Positions 1-6,723 of a DNA stretch of 64,000 bases are shown piece after piece; position 1 is the first letter of the stretch, and every line of letters begins with the position of its first letter. The notes below the pieces were generated by a model. The model was not told the DNA's origin and searched no databases. It worked only from the letters and a program-made list of their open reading frames with translations. The DNA is taken from contig DVOS01000036.1 in assembly GCA_018713435.1 (NCBI GenBank), positions 1-64,000 on the forward strand. Direction: 5' to 3'. This stretch comes from Candidatus Merdiplasma excrementigallinarum (GTDB lineage: Bacteria; Bacillota; Clostridia; Lachnospirales; Lachnospiraceae). The position numbers were made by a program, and so were the translations under genes.

Positions 1-112
1 CCTTCATCTTGTCTATGCCTCCTTTTTGTCTGGTGAGAGATGTATGCCGGACGCCGGAAAATGGCCGGAACCTTTCTTCCGTATTTTTATATTGCCCAAT
101 TCCCGCAGTAAC

Positions 113-154
113 AAAAAAGACCTACCCGTTATTCTGGAAAATAACAGGTAAGTC
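113..154 (-). terminator. Intrinsic terminator, minus strand
   Basis: Read on the minus strand, GACTTACCTGTTATT pairs fully (with G-U pairs) with AATAACGGGTAGGTC across a 6-nt loop and is followed by TTTTTTG. This is a strong 15-bp intrinsic terminator. It points leftwards, away from the ZTP riboswitch promoter, so something must be transcribed on the minus strand from inside the 160-360 region. Confidence 0.6.
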
Positions 155-226
155 TCGCCGTTTAATACCAAGCCAGAGAACTGTTTGTTCCGGTGCTGTT
201 GACTTTGCAACTCCATGCGCGCGCAT
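122..226 (-). CDS. Candidate 34-aa small ORF or non-coding RNA ending at a terminator
   Basis: A short minus-strand ORF (starts MRAHGVAKST) has an AAGGGAG sequence 12-13 nt upstream, and its stop codon lies within the strong minus-strand terminator. A TTGACA box lies further upstream, without a convincing -10. I do not recognise the peptide. The terminator is better supported than the coding potential, so a small RNA is an equally good reading. Confidence 0.2.
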   Translation of the reverse strand: MRAHGVAKSTAPEQTVLWLGIKRRDLPVIFQNNG

Positions 227-366
227 GTGCCGACTACTCCCTTACTTCTCCTAAACGTACCATATCTTTATCTGGTTGTCAAGGCCGAAAATTGACAGAT
301 AACATCATGCTGTTGATAGTATATGCAGTAAATACTTCTTTTATTGCTCTAAATTTCAAAAAAAGA

Positions 367-395
367 TTGAAAACCCGTCTGTTCTGTACTATAAT
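367..395 (+). promoter_or_regulatory. Sigma-A promoter of the riboswitch-hydrogenase operon
   Basis: TTGAAA (367-372) and a perfect TATAAT (390-395) are separated by 17 bp. The predicted start point near 402 coincides with the first base of the riboswitch P1 stem, so the transcript would begin with the aptamer. Confidence 0.75.
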
Positions 396-401
396 AAGAG
401 A

Positions 402-470
402 AAGCTATATGACTGACGGAAGTGGAAAACCACATGGAGTATAGCTTGTATGTATGCCGACCGTCTGGGC
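402..470 (+). promoter_or_regulatory. ZTP (pfl motif) riboswitch aptamer
   Basis: P1 is AAGCTATA (402-409) with TATAGCTT (440-447). It encloses the family signature TGACTGACGG and a GTGG-AAAA-CCAC hairpin. The conserved 3' block GCCGACCGTCTGGGC (456-470) carries the pfl-motif CCGNCUGGGC consensus. ZTP riboswitches sense the purine intermediate AICAR-triphosphate, which accumulates when 10-formyl-tetrahydrofolate is short, and usually control purine and one-carbon genes. Here the next gene is a flavin oxidoreductase followed by an [FeFe]-hydrogenase. The call rests on matching the consensus by eye. Confidence 0.85.
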
Positions 471-499
471 TGAAGTACCCGGGATGGTTGGCTTTTTTT
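456..499 (+). terminator. Riboswitch expression-platform terminator
   Basis: The conserved aptamer block GCCGACCGTCTGGG can alternatively pair with CCCGGGATGGTTGGC and is followed by seven T residues. Ligand-bound aptamer would use the same bases, so the layout predicts transcriptional ON control by ZTP. Confidence 0.75.
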
Positions 500-533
500 G
501 ACATAACAGAGAATAAAAAGGAGGTCAGAGAAC

Positions 534-2378
534 TTGAGCAGACTAAGCATTACCACACAAAGCGCCGCCCAGGCCACGGTGGAGCGTCTCTATAAAGATC
601 TGGAGCGCCGCATCGTTGCCAGCCCGCCCGGACTGTGTCCTGTGGATATGGCGGCCTCATTTCTGAAAATGTGCCACGCCCAGACCTGCGGAAAGTGCGT
701 GCCCTGCCGGGTAGGACTGGGGCAGCTGGGAAAACTGCTGGATCAGGTGCTGGAAGGCGAGGCAACCATGGAAACGATTGATCTGATTGAAAAAACCGCC
801 CGGGTCATCGCCGATACCGCGGACTGCGCCATCGGCTTTTCCGCCGCCAACATGGTGCTGAAGGGCGTCACCGGTTTCCGGGACGACTACGAGGAGCATG
901 TCCGCTACGGGAAATGTCTCGGTTCTCTGGAGCAGCCCGTACCCTGCGTGGCTCTCTGTCCCGCCGGCGTGGATATCCCCGGCTACATTGCCCTGGTGGC
1001 GGAAGGCCGGTATCAGGACGCGGTGCGCCTGATCCGGAAGGACAATCCCTTCCCCACCGCCTGCGCCCTGGTGTGCGAGCATCCCTGCGAGGCCCGCTGC
1101 CGCCGGAATATGATCGATACATCCGTCAATATCCGGGGCATGAAGCTGGCTGCCGTGGACAATGCCGGGCATGTGCCGGCTCCCCAAAAGGCAGAGCCTA
1201 CCGGCAAGCGGGTGGCTATTATCGGAGGCGGCCCCAGCGGCCTGAGCGCAGCCTACTACCTGCAGCTGATGGGCCACCAGACCACCGTCTATGAAATGCA
1301 CAAACAGCTGGGCGGCATGCTCTATTACGGCATCCCCAGCTACCGTCTCCCCAGAGAGAGACTGAAAGAAGATATTGACACCATCCTCTCCACCGGCGTG
1401 GAAGTCCATCTGGAAAGCCCGGTGGGCGATGGGGAGGGCTGCGTGTCCATGACAAAGCTGCGGGAGCAGTATGACGCCATCTACATTTCCATCGGCGCCC
1501 ACACGGACAAAAAAGTGGGGCTGGAGGGAGAGGACGCCAGGGGCGTTATCTCCGCGGTGGAGATGCTGGGCGAGCTGGCCGACGGCGGCACCATTGATAT
1601 GAAGGGCAAGAAGGTGGCGGTCATCGGCGGAGGAAATGTGGCCATGGATGTGACCCGCTCCGCTATCCGGCTGGGCGCCGAAGACGTAACGGTAGTGTAC
1701 CGCCGCCGCCAGGTGGATATGACCGCCCTGGCGGAGGAGGTGCGCAGCGCCATCGCGGAGGGAGCCCAGATCCGGGAGCTTCACGCGCCGGTGCGCATTG
1801 AAACCAATGAGAATAACGAGGTTACCGCCCTGATCGCCCAGCCCAAGCTGATCGGAAAAGTGGGACGGGACGGACGGCCGGCCCCTGCAGACAGCAGCCA
1901 GCCGGAAGTGCGGATCCCCTGCGATATCGTGGTGGTGGCCATCGGCCAGGGTATTGAGACCCACTATTTTGAAGACGCGGGCATTCCCATCAAGCACGGG
2001 GTGATCGCGGCGGAAAACTGGAGCGCTGTGGAGAACGCGCCCGGCGTGTTTGCCGGAGGCGACTGCGTAACCGGACCGGCCACCGCCATCCGGGCCATTG
2101 CGGCCGGAAAAGTGGCGGCAGCCAATATCGACAATTATCTGGGCTATAACCATATCATTTCCACGGATGTGGAGATCCCGGCTCCCAGGATCAAGGATTA
2201 CCCGGCCTGCGGACGGATTAATGTGAAGGAGCGGGACGCGTCTGAACGGAAGAAAGATTTTGACGCGGTGGAATGCAGCCTGACGCAGGAGGAGATCTGC
2301 CAGGAGGCTGGACGGTGCCTGCGCTGCGACCACTTCGGTTTCGGAATACTGAAAGGAGGCAGAGAGACAAAATGGTAA
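534..2378 (+). CDS. NuoF-cluster/GltD-like NAD(P)H flavin oxidoreductase, hydrogenase-linked
   Basis: This 614-aa soluble iron-sulfur flavoprotein has three parts. Residues about 40-130 resemble the C-terminal 4Fe-4S segment of NuoF/HydB (TCGKCVPCRVG). Residues about 135-600 are glutamate-synthase small-subunit-like, with cysteine motifs ALCPAGVDIPGY and CEHPCEARCRR, then two dinucleotide-binding sites (VAIIGGGPSGLSAAYY for FAD and VAVIGGGNVAMDV for NAD(P)). The C terminus ends with a Cys pair (CLRCDHFGFG). The family moves electrons between NAD(P)H, FAD and Fe-S clusters. It starts at TTG, 9 nt after AAGGAGG. The stop overlaps the hydrogenase start by 7 bp, so the two are translationally coupled and probably form one complex passing electrons between a pyridine nucleotide and the H-cluster enzyme. 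The glutamate synthase large subunit is absent, so a GltD role is unlikely. The preferred cofactor cannot be read from the sequence. Confidence 0.8.
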   Translation: MSRLSITTQSAAQATVERLYKDLERRIVASPPGLCPVDMAASFLKMCHAQTCGKCVPCRVGLGQLGKLLDQVLEGEATMETIDLIEKTARVIADTADCAIGFSAANMVLKGVTGFRDDYEEHVRYGKCLGSLEQPVPCVALCPAGVDIPGYIALVAEGRYQDAVRLIRKDNPFPTACALVCEHPCEARCRRNMIDTSVNIRGMKLAAVDNAGHVPAPQKAEPTGKRVAIIGGGPSGLSAAYYLQLMGHQTTVYEMHKQLGGMLYYGIPSYRLPRERLKEDIDTILSTGVEVHLESPVGDGEGCVSMTKLREQYDAIYISIGAHTDKKVGLEGEDARGVISAVEMLGELADGGTIDMKGKKVAVIGGGNVAMDVTRSAIRLGAEDVTVVYRRRQVDMTALAEEVRSAIAEGAQIRELHAPVRIETNENNEVTALIAQPKLIGKVGRDGRPAPADSSQPEVRIPCDIVVVAIGQGIETHYFEDAGIPIKHGVIAAENWSAVENAPGVFAGGDCVTGPATAIRAIAAGKVAAANIDNYLGYNHIISTDVEIPAPRIKDYPACGRINVKERDASERKKDFDAVECSLTQEEICQEAGRCLRCDHFGFGILKGGRETKW

Positions 2379-4114
2379 ATATCAAAATCAACGGAGTCCC
2401 TGTGCAGGTCAAAGAGGGCACTACCATCCTGAAAGCGGCAGCCGGCGCCAACATGCCGGTTCCCAGTCTCTGCTACCTGGAAGGCATCAACGAGATCGGC
2501 GCCTGCCGGGTCTGCGTGGTGGAAATCAAGGGCGTCAACCGGCTGGTTCCCGCCTGCAACAATGTGGTGGAAGAGGGCATGGAGATCGAGACAAACTCTC
2601 CCAGAGTCCGGGAAGCCCGCCGGACCAATGTGGAGCTGCTGCTCTCCCAGCATGACTGCAACTGCCCTTCCTGCGTGCGCAGCGGCAACTGTTCCCTGCA
2701 GAAGGTCGCCAACGACCTGGGTATTTTCGCCACCGAGTATGAAAAGGACGTACCCAAGAAAAGCTGGCCGGTGGACTTTCCTCTAATCCGGGACGCTTCC
2801 AGATGTATTAAATGTATGCGGTGTATTCAGATCTGCGACAAGGTGCAGGATCTGCATGTATGGGATATTGCCAGGACCGGCTCCTGGGCTACCGTGGGCG
2901 TCTCCCACAATCTGCAGATTACCCAGGCGGACTGTTCCCTCTGCGGCCAGTGCATCACCCACTGTCCCACCGGCGCTCTCAGAGAGCGGGACGACACCCT
3001 GAAGCTGACTTCCATGAAGGGCGCCTTCGCGGATCCCGGTAAGGTGGCGGTGGTGCAGGTAGCCCCCGCCGTGCGCTCCGCCTGGGGCGAGCAGCTTGGC
3101 CTGACCCGGGAGGAAGCGACCCCCGAGCGTCTGGTGGCCGCCCTGAAAGCCCTGGGATTCGACTATGTGTTTGACACGGACTTTGGCGCGGACCTTACCA
3201 TTATGGAGGAGGCCAGCGAGTTCCTGGAGCGCCTGACCCACAAGGATGAATATACCTTCCCCATGTTTACGTCCTGCTGTCCCGGCTGGGTACGGTTCCT
3301 GAAATCCCAGTATCCGGAGATGGTGGACCAGCTGTCCACCGCCAAATCCCCCCACCAGATGCAGGGAGCCGTAACCAAAACCTATTTTGCCGAAAAGATG
3401 GGGCTGGATCCGGACAGCATTTACAATGTGTCCATCATGCCCTGCGTGGCAAAGAAAAGCGAGATCGACATTCCCAACATCAATGACGCGGGCCATGGCA
3501 AGGATGTGGACCTGGTGCTTACCACCCGGGAGATTGTGCGGATGATCCGGGCCGATCACCTGGATGTGAAAAAGCTGCAGGAGGTTCCCTTTGATTCTCC
3601 TCTGGGCACCGGAACCGGCGCGGGCGTCATCTTCGGCGCCACCGGCGGCGTGATGGAGGCGGCCCTGCGGACCTGCTACTACATGGTGGTGGGGAAAAAT
3701 CCCTATCCGGATGCCTTCTATATGGTACGGGGACTGGACGGCTGGAAGGAAGCCTGCCTGGATATCCAGGGCACAACCGTCCATGTGGCGGTGGTCAGCG
3801 GCCTTGGCAATACCAGAAAGCTGATCAAAGCCCTGAAGCGGGGCGAGGTCTCCTACGATTTCGTGGAGGTCATGGCCTGTCCCGGCGGCTGCGCCGGCGG
3901 AGGCGGTCAGCCCATCCATGACGGCGAAGAGCTGGCCGGTATCCGGGGCGAAAATCTGTATTTCCTGGACCGCACCAGCGATCTGCGGTTCTCCCATGAG
4001 AACCCGGATGTGCAGGCTCTCTATAAGGAAATGCTGGACGCGCCGCTCTCCCACAAGGCCCATGAGCTGCTTCACACCGATCACCACGGCTGGAAGATGC
4101 CGAATGAAGCGTAA
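2372..4114 (+). CDS. hydA: [FeFe]-hydrogenase catalytic subunit
   Basis: This 580-aa enzyme reversibly reduces protons to H2. In order it carries an N-terminal [2Fe-2S] domain (CYLEGINEIGACRVC), a His-Cys cluster motif (HDCNCPSCVRSGNC), two 4Fe-4S ferredoxin motifs (CIKCMRCIQIC and CSLCGQCITHCPTG), and all three H-cluster signatures: TSCCPGW, MPCVAKK and MACPGGCAGGGGQP. The length fits the clostridial monomeric (CpI-like) class. The ORF-track start at 2273 is too early. ATG 2372 follows AAAGGAGG and begins MVNIKINGVPV, the usual N terminus. It overlaps the upstream oxidoreductase gene and shares its ZTP-riboswitch promoter. No maturase (HydE/F/G) genes are in the window. All ligand cysteines appear present. 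Confidence 0.95.
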   Translation: MVNIKINGVPVQVKEGTTILKAAAGANMPVPSLCYLEGINEIGACRVCVVEIKGVNRLVPACNNVVEEGMEIETNSPRVREARRTNVELLLSQHDCNCPSCVRSGNCSLQKVANDLGIFATEYEKDVPKKSWPVDFPLIRDASRCIKCMRCIQICDKVQDLHVWDIARTGSWATVGVSHNLQITQADCSLCGQCITHCPTGALRERDDTLKLTSMKGAFADPGKVAVVQVAPAVRSAWGEQLGLTREEATPERLVAALKALGFDYVFDTDFGADLTIMEEASEFLERLTHKDEYTFPMFTSCCPGWVRFLKSQYPEMVDQLSTAKSPHQMQGAVTKTYFAEKMGLDPDSIYNVSIMPCVAKKSEIDIPNINDAGHGKDVDLVLTTREIVRMIRADHLDVKKLQEVPFDSPLGTGTGAGVIFGATGGVMEAALRTCYYMVVGKNPYPDAFYMVRGLDGWKEACLDIQGTTVHVAVVSGLGNTRKLIKALKRGEVSYDFVEVMACPGGCAGGGGQPIHDGEELAGIRGENLYFLDRTSDLRFSHENPDVQALYKEMLDAPLSHKAHELLHTDHHGWKMPNEA

Positions 4115-4133
4115 AGCATACTGCGAAAAAGTC

Positions 4134-4163
4134 GCTTCCTGTACACCTGGATGTGCAGGAAGC
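4134..4163 (+). repeat. Inverted-repeat hairpin sharing a 16-bp core with the 6.4-kb element
   Basis: GCTTCCTGTACA and TGTGCAGGAAGC form a 12-bp stem just after the hydrogenase stop. The segment CTGTACACCTGGATGT (4139-4154) is the exact reverse complement of 6464-6479 inside the large palindrome downstream of hsp20. Confidence 0.5.
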
Positions 4164-4205
4164 ATATGTACTCTTTTTTGTAGCTTTCCCTTACATTTAT
4201 GGTAG

Positions 4206-4259
4206 AACGAGGGTGCCGCTTTATCATGAATTTCATGATTTTGCAGCACCCTCGTTTTT
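4206..4259 (+). terminator. Intrinsic terminator of the hydrogenase operon (recurring terminator family)
   Basis: AACGAGGGTGC pairs with GCACCCTCGTT and an inner ATCATGAATTTCATGAT palindrome extends the stem; TTTTT follows. Nearly the same sequence recurs at 21743-21790, with related forms at 26471 and 57934. Confidence 0.85.
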
Positions 4260-4362
4260 GTGACATTTAAATTTGCTGATAGGGATAGATTTTTGATAAA
4301 TGCTTGACTGTGAACCTTGTTTATAGCTTATATTGAAATAAAATAAAGTTGCCTGAGGGGGG

Positions 4363-5208
4363 ATGTATAACATGACTATAAAAGACGCAGAAAAGCGAAC
4401 AGGTTTATCCCGTTCTAATATCCGTTTTTATGAAAAGGAAAAACTCATTGAGCCTTCGAGAAATGAAAGTAACGGTTATAGAGATTATTCTGAGAATGAT
4501 GTAGAAAATATAAAGAAGATTGCATATCTGCGTACATTGGGAATTTCTATTGAAGATATACGAAATATTATATCCAAAAAAGCAACCTTGCAGGAAATAC
4601 TTGAGAAGCAGAATGAAGTATTAAAAAGTCAGATTACTGATTTGAGTAAGGCGAAACTCATATGCGAAAAAATGCTGGATGAAGAAAGTATTAGTTATGA
4701 AAAATTGCAAATAGAACAGTATGTAACAGATTTGCATGACTATTGGAAAGATAATCAAACTGTTTTCAAGCTGGATTCCGTCAGCTTTTTGTATATATGG
4801 GGAAGTATGCTTACCTGGACAACGATTGCCGCACTATGCCTGCTTATTGGGGCTTTGTCTTATCCTGAGCTGCCGGCAGAAATTCCGGTACAATGGAGTA
4901 AAGGAGCAGCGACATCCCTGGTTAATAAAAACTGGATTTTTATTTGTCCGGTTATATGTATTATAATCCGTTATTTATTAAGACCTTTTATCTATGCGAA
5001 ATTGCAGATGAACCATTATTATGGAGAAATTATAACAGAGTATTTGACAAATTATATGTGTTTTATTGTGCTGTCAGTAGAAATTTTCTCCATACTTTTT
5101 ACTTTCGGAGCAGTAAAAAGTGTTGTTGTACTGTTATTTGTGAACACGGCAGTTTTTATTGGGCTGTTAGCAGTTGGCCTGGTAAAAATGGATTTGAGAG
5201 AAAAATAA
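4363..5208 (+). CDS. MerR-family regulator with C-terminal membrane domain
   Basis: The 281-aa protein starts with a MerR winged-helix DNA-binding domain (about 4-75; SRSNIRFYEKEKLIEP and NGYRDYSENDVENI) and a coiled coil (about 75-125). At least four hydrophobic segments follow, with a DUF1648-like PELPAEIPVQWSKG motif between the first two. This architecture, a one-component regulator held in the membrane, occurs in Firmicutes and is thought to link envelope signals to transcription. No effector-binding cysteines are evident. The start could be 4363 or the ATG at 4372, which is better spaced from GAGGGGGG. The gene is visibly AT-richer than its neighbours, suggesting acquisition. A small frameshifted membrane ORF with a strong ribosome-binding site follows by 23 bp. 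Confidence 0.8.
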   Translation: MYNMTIKDAEKRTGLSRSNIRFYEKEKLIEPSRNESNGYRDYSENDVENIKKIAYLRTLGISIEDIRNIISKKATLQEILEKQNEVLKSQITDLSKAKLICEKMLDEESISYEKLQIEQYVTDLHDYWKDNQTVFKLDSVSFLYIWGSMLTWTTIAALCLLIGALSYPELPAEIPVQWSKGAATSLVNKNWIFICPVICIIIRYLLRPFIYAKLQMNHYYGEIITEYLTNYMCFIVLSVEIFSILFTFGAVKSVVVLLFVNTAVFIGLLAVGLVKMDLREK

Positions 5209-5231
5209 ATTTTATTGTCGGAGGTGATTTT

Positions 5232-5306
5232 ATGCGATGGTTTGAATTGATTTTTTTACACTTACCTCGTGTGGGTGGTGGATTTTTGGAATTGCTTTTT
5301 TGGTAG
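5232..5306 (+). pseudogene. Small membrane-protein ORF apparently frameshifted at a T7 run
   Basis: An excellent ribosome-binding site (CGGAGGTGA) sits 4-5 nt before ATG 5232. As written, translation gives 24 residues (MRWFELIFLHLP...). If the seven-T run held one more T, the frame would continue through WWIFGIAFLVGLILITYAQV to a stop near 5365, giving a 40-45-residue single-span membrane peptide. A deletion in the T run, programmed slippage or a sequencing error are all possible. It probably partners the upstream membrane MerR regulator. Confidence 0.45.
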
Positions 5307-5407
5307 GATTGATTCTTATAACGTATGCACAAGTAAAATATAATCATGGACTGATTTGTGTATAATAAAAATATACAAAACATCCCCCGGAGAAAAGAGG
5401 GCTTCGT

Positions 5408-5629
5408 ATGATTATTACCGCAGCGGAACTTAAAACCAATCTCGAAAAATATCTGGAAATGGCAATGTCTCAGGATATTTTCATTACCAAGAACGGAAAA
5501 ATCATTGCCCGTTTCACAAGCCCCGCTGTCAACAAACTGGCGCTTCTGGACGATCTGGTTGGGATCGCTCCGAAAGATCAGGCAATGGACGAAAACACCC
5601 TGCGAGAGGAACGGCTGTCCAGACAATGA
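5408..5629 (+). CDS. Phd/YefM-family antitoxin
   Basis: The 73-aa protein begins MIITAAELKTNLEKYLEMA and continues with a VxITKNGKxIAR-type core, the fold used by Phd/YefM-type antitoxins that bind DNA and neutralise a RelE, Doc or PIN toxin. Its stop overlaps the next ATG (ATGA), the usual antitoxin-toxin coupling. The partner here is a truncated PIN toxin, so the antitoxin is probably orphaned. It is preceded by an AAAGAGGG-like ribosome-binding site. Confidence 0.8.
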   Translation: MIITAAELKTNLEKYLEMAMSQDIFITKNGKIIARFTSPAVNKLALLDDLVGIAPKDQAMDENTLREERLSRQ

Positions 5630-5715
5630 GAATACTGATTGATACCAATGTTATTCTGGATATTGTCCGCAAACGGGAACCATTCTTCGCGGATTCCTAC
5701 TTTTTTATAAAATAA
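5626..5715 (+). pseudogene. Truncated PIN-domain (VapC-like) toxin
   Basis: Translation gives MRILIDTNVILDIVRKREPF and stops after 29 residues. This is the first beta strand and first catalytic Asp of a PIN-domain RNase (LIDTNVILD). A full toxin is about 130-140 residues, and the remaining acidic residues are gone. The coding remnant runs straight into the CIRCE/promoter of hsp20, which implies a deletion joined the two. Confidence 0.75.
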
Positions 5716-5742
5716 TTAGCACTCACCTCTTGACAGTGCTAA
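5716..5742 (+). promoter_or_regulatory. CIRCE operator (HrcA binding site)
   Basis: TTAGCACTC-N9-CAGTGCTAA matches the CIRCE consensus TTAGCACTC-N9-GAGTGCTAA with one mismatch. It overlaps the -35 box of the hsp20 promoter, as expected for HrcA repression. Confidence 0.9.
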
Positions 5743-5758
5743 CAAATCGTGCTATAGT
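5730..5758 (+). promoter_or_regulatory. Sigma-A promoter of hsp20
   Basis: Perfect TTGACA (5730-5735), 17-bp spacer, TATAGT (5753-5758). The -35 box lies inside the CIRCE operator. Confidence 0.85.
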
Positions 5759-5873
5759 ACTGTCAGAACAAAGGAAGAGATAAAAAGTGAGCGCATAAAC
5801 CGTTGTTCCTTTTATCTTATTCCTTATAAATATCGCATACAGTATCAGTTATATAAATGAGGAGGAATGATTT

Positions 5874-6329
5874 ATGTTAATGCCCAGTATTTTTGGAGAG
5901 GATTTATTTGATGACCTGATGGATTTTCCGTTTGAGAGAGACAGCCGCCGCAGAGCCGCTGCCGGTTCTGCCTATGGCAAAGCTGACCGGAATCTGATGC
6001 GGACCGATATCCGGGAGACGGACAATTCCTTTGAACTTGACATCGACCTGCCCGGCTATAAAAAAGAAGATGTTACCGCCCAGCTGGAAAACGGCTACCT
6101 GACCATCAGCGCTTCCAGAAGTGCCAGTCAGGACGAAAAGGATAAAGAAGGCAAATATATCCGCCGGGAGCGTTTTACCGGCCACTGCTCCAGACGCTTT
6201 TATGTAGGAGAGGCCATCACCCAGCAGGATATCCGGGCCAGATTTGAAAACGGGATCCTGAAGCTGTCCGTCCCGAAGAAGGACGCAAAAGAAATCGAAC
6301 AGAGCAAATATATTTCCATCGAAGGGTAA
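5874..6329 (+). CDS. Small heat shock protein, Hsp20/alpha-crystallin family
   Basis: This 151-aa ATP-independent holdase chaperone binds unfolding proteins in the cytoplasm. The N-terminal arm has MPSIFGEDLFDDLMDFPF. The alpha-crystallin domain spans about residues 40-140 (DIRETDNSFELDIDLPGYKK and the family motif ENGILKLSVPK). ATG 5874 follows GAGGAGGAA. The gene stands alone behind a CIRCE-controlled promoter, so it should be induced by heat through HrcA. Confidence 0.93.
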   Translation: MLMPSIFGEDLFDDLMDFPFERDSRRRAAAGSAYGKADRNLMRTDIRETDNSFELDIDLPGYKKEDVTAQLENGYLTISASRSASQDEKDKEGKYIRRERFTGHCSRRFYVGEAITQQDIRARFENGILKLSVPKKDAKEIEQSKYISIEG

Positions 6330-6427
6330 AACCCTTCCGGAAATTTTATCGGATAGAAGCAGTTTTATGTAATGTTTCACCCTCTCTCCTCCCTCTGCAG
6401 GCGCAGAGTTTTCGATAGATAATATAA

Positions 6428-6544
6428 GGGAATGTTACAAAAGAGAGTACATTTGTTTCCGGTACATCCAGGTGTACAGATGTCGATAGGACAAAGTGAA
6501 CACCGGACGTACCGGAAGCAATGAAATCTTTTGGTAACATTCCC
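6428..6544. repeat. Large nested palindrome downstream of hsp20
   Basis: The outer arms GGGAATGTTAC and GTAACATTCCC flank inner arms TTTCCGGTAC / GTACCGGAAG and a further GGTGT / ACACC pair, giving a folded element of about 117 bp. TCTTTTT follows on the plus side, so it can end hsp20 transcription. The core ACATCCAGGTGTACAG recurs inverted at 4139-4154. The size and nested structure exceed an ordinary terminator and suggest an intergenic repeat element. Confidence 0.55.
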
Positions 6545-6582
6545 TCTTTTTATTATGCGCTTTAACGGTTTCCCCAGGTTAT

Positions 6583-6723
6583 CTACAGGTTCAGCCTGGC
6601 GGCGGCTGCCTTCCAGATCCCTTTGAGCAGGCCGCTGCGCCTTTTATAAAGCCTCAGCAGGCTCTTTAAGCGGCGGATCCGCTTTGCGGTCTTCCCCGCC
6701 GTTCTTCTTTTCTTTATTCTCAA
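6583..6723 (-). CDS. Candidate small, very basic protein coupled to the MotB-like gene
   Basis: A 46-aa ORF starts at TTG overlapping the stop of the MotB-like gene (TTGA) with GGAGAAG a few bases upstream. It translates to (M)RIKKRRTAGKTAKRIRRLK..., with about a third Arg/Lys and a hydrophobic C terminus. It is absent from the ORF track because of the rare start. The tight overlap argues for translation, but no family is recognised. If real, it could be a cytoplasmic or membrane-surface partner of the motor pair. Confidence 0.3.
   Translation of the reverse strand: MRIKKRRTAGKTAKRIRRLKSLLRLYKRRSGLLKGIWKAAAARLNL

Noticed and set aside
657-4249. Minus-strand ORFs of 558 and 488 aa opposite the oxidoreductase and hydrogenase genes
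   Set aside because: The plus-strand genes have full family motifs and the antisense translations show no domain, start site or promoter.
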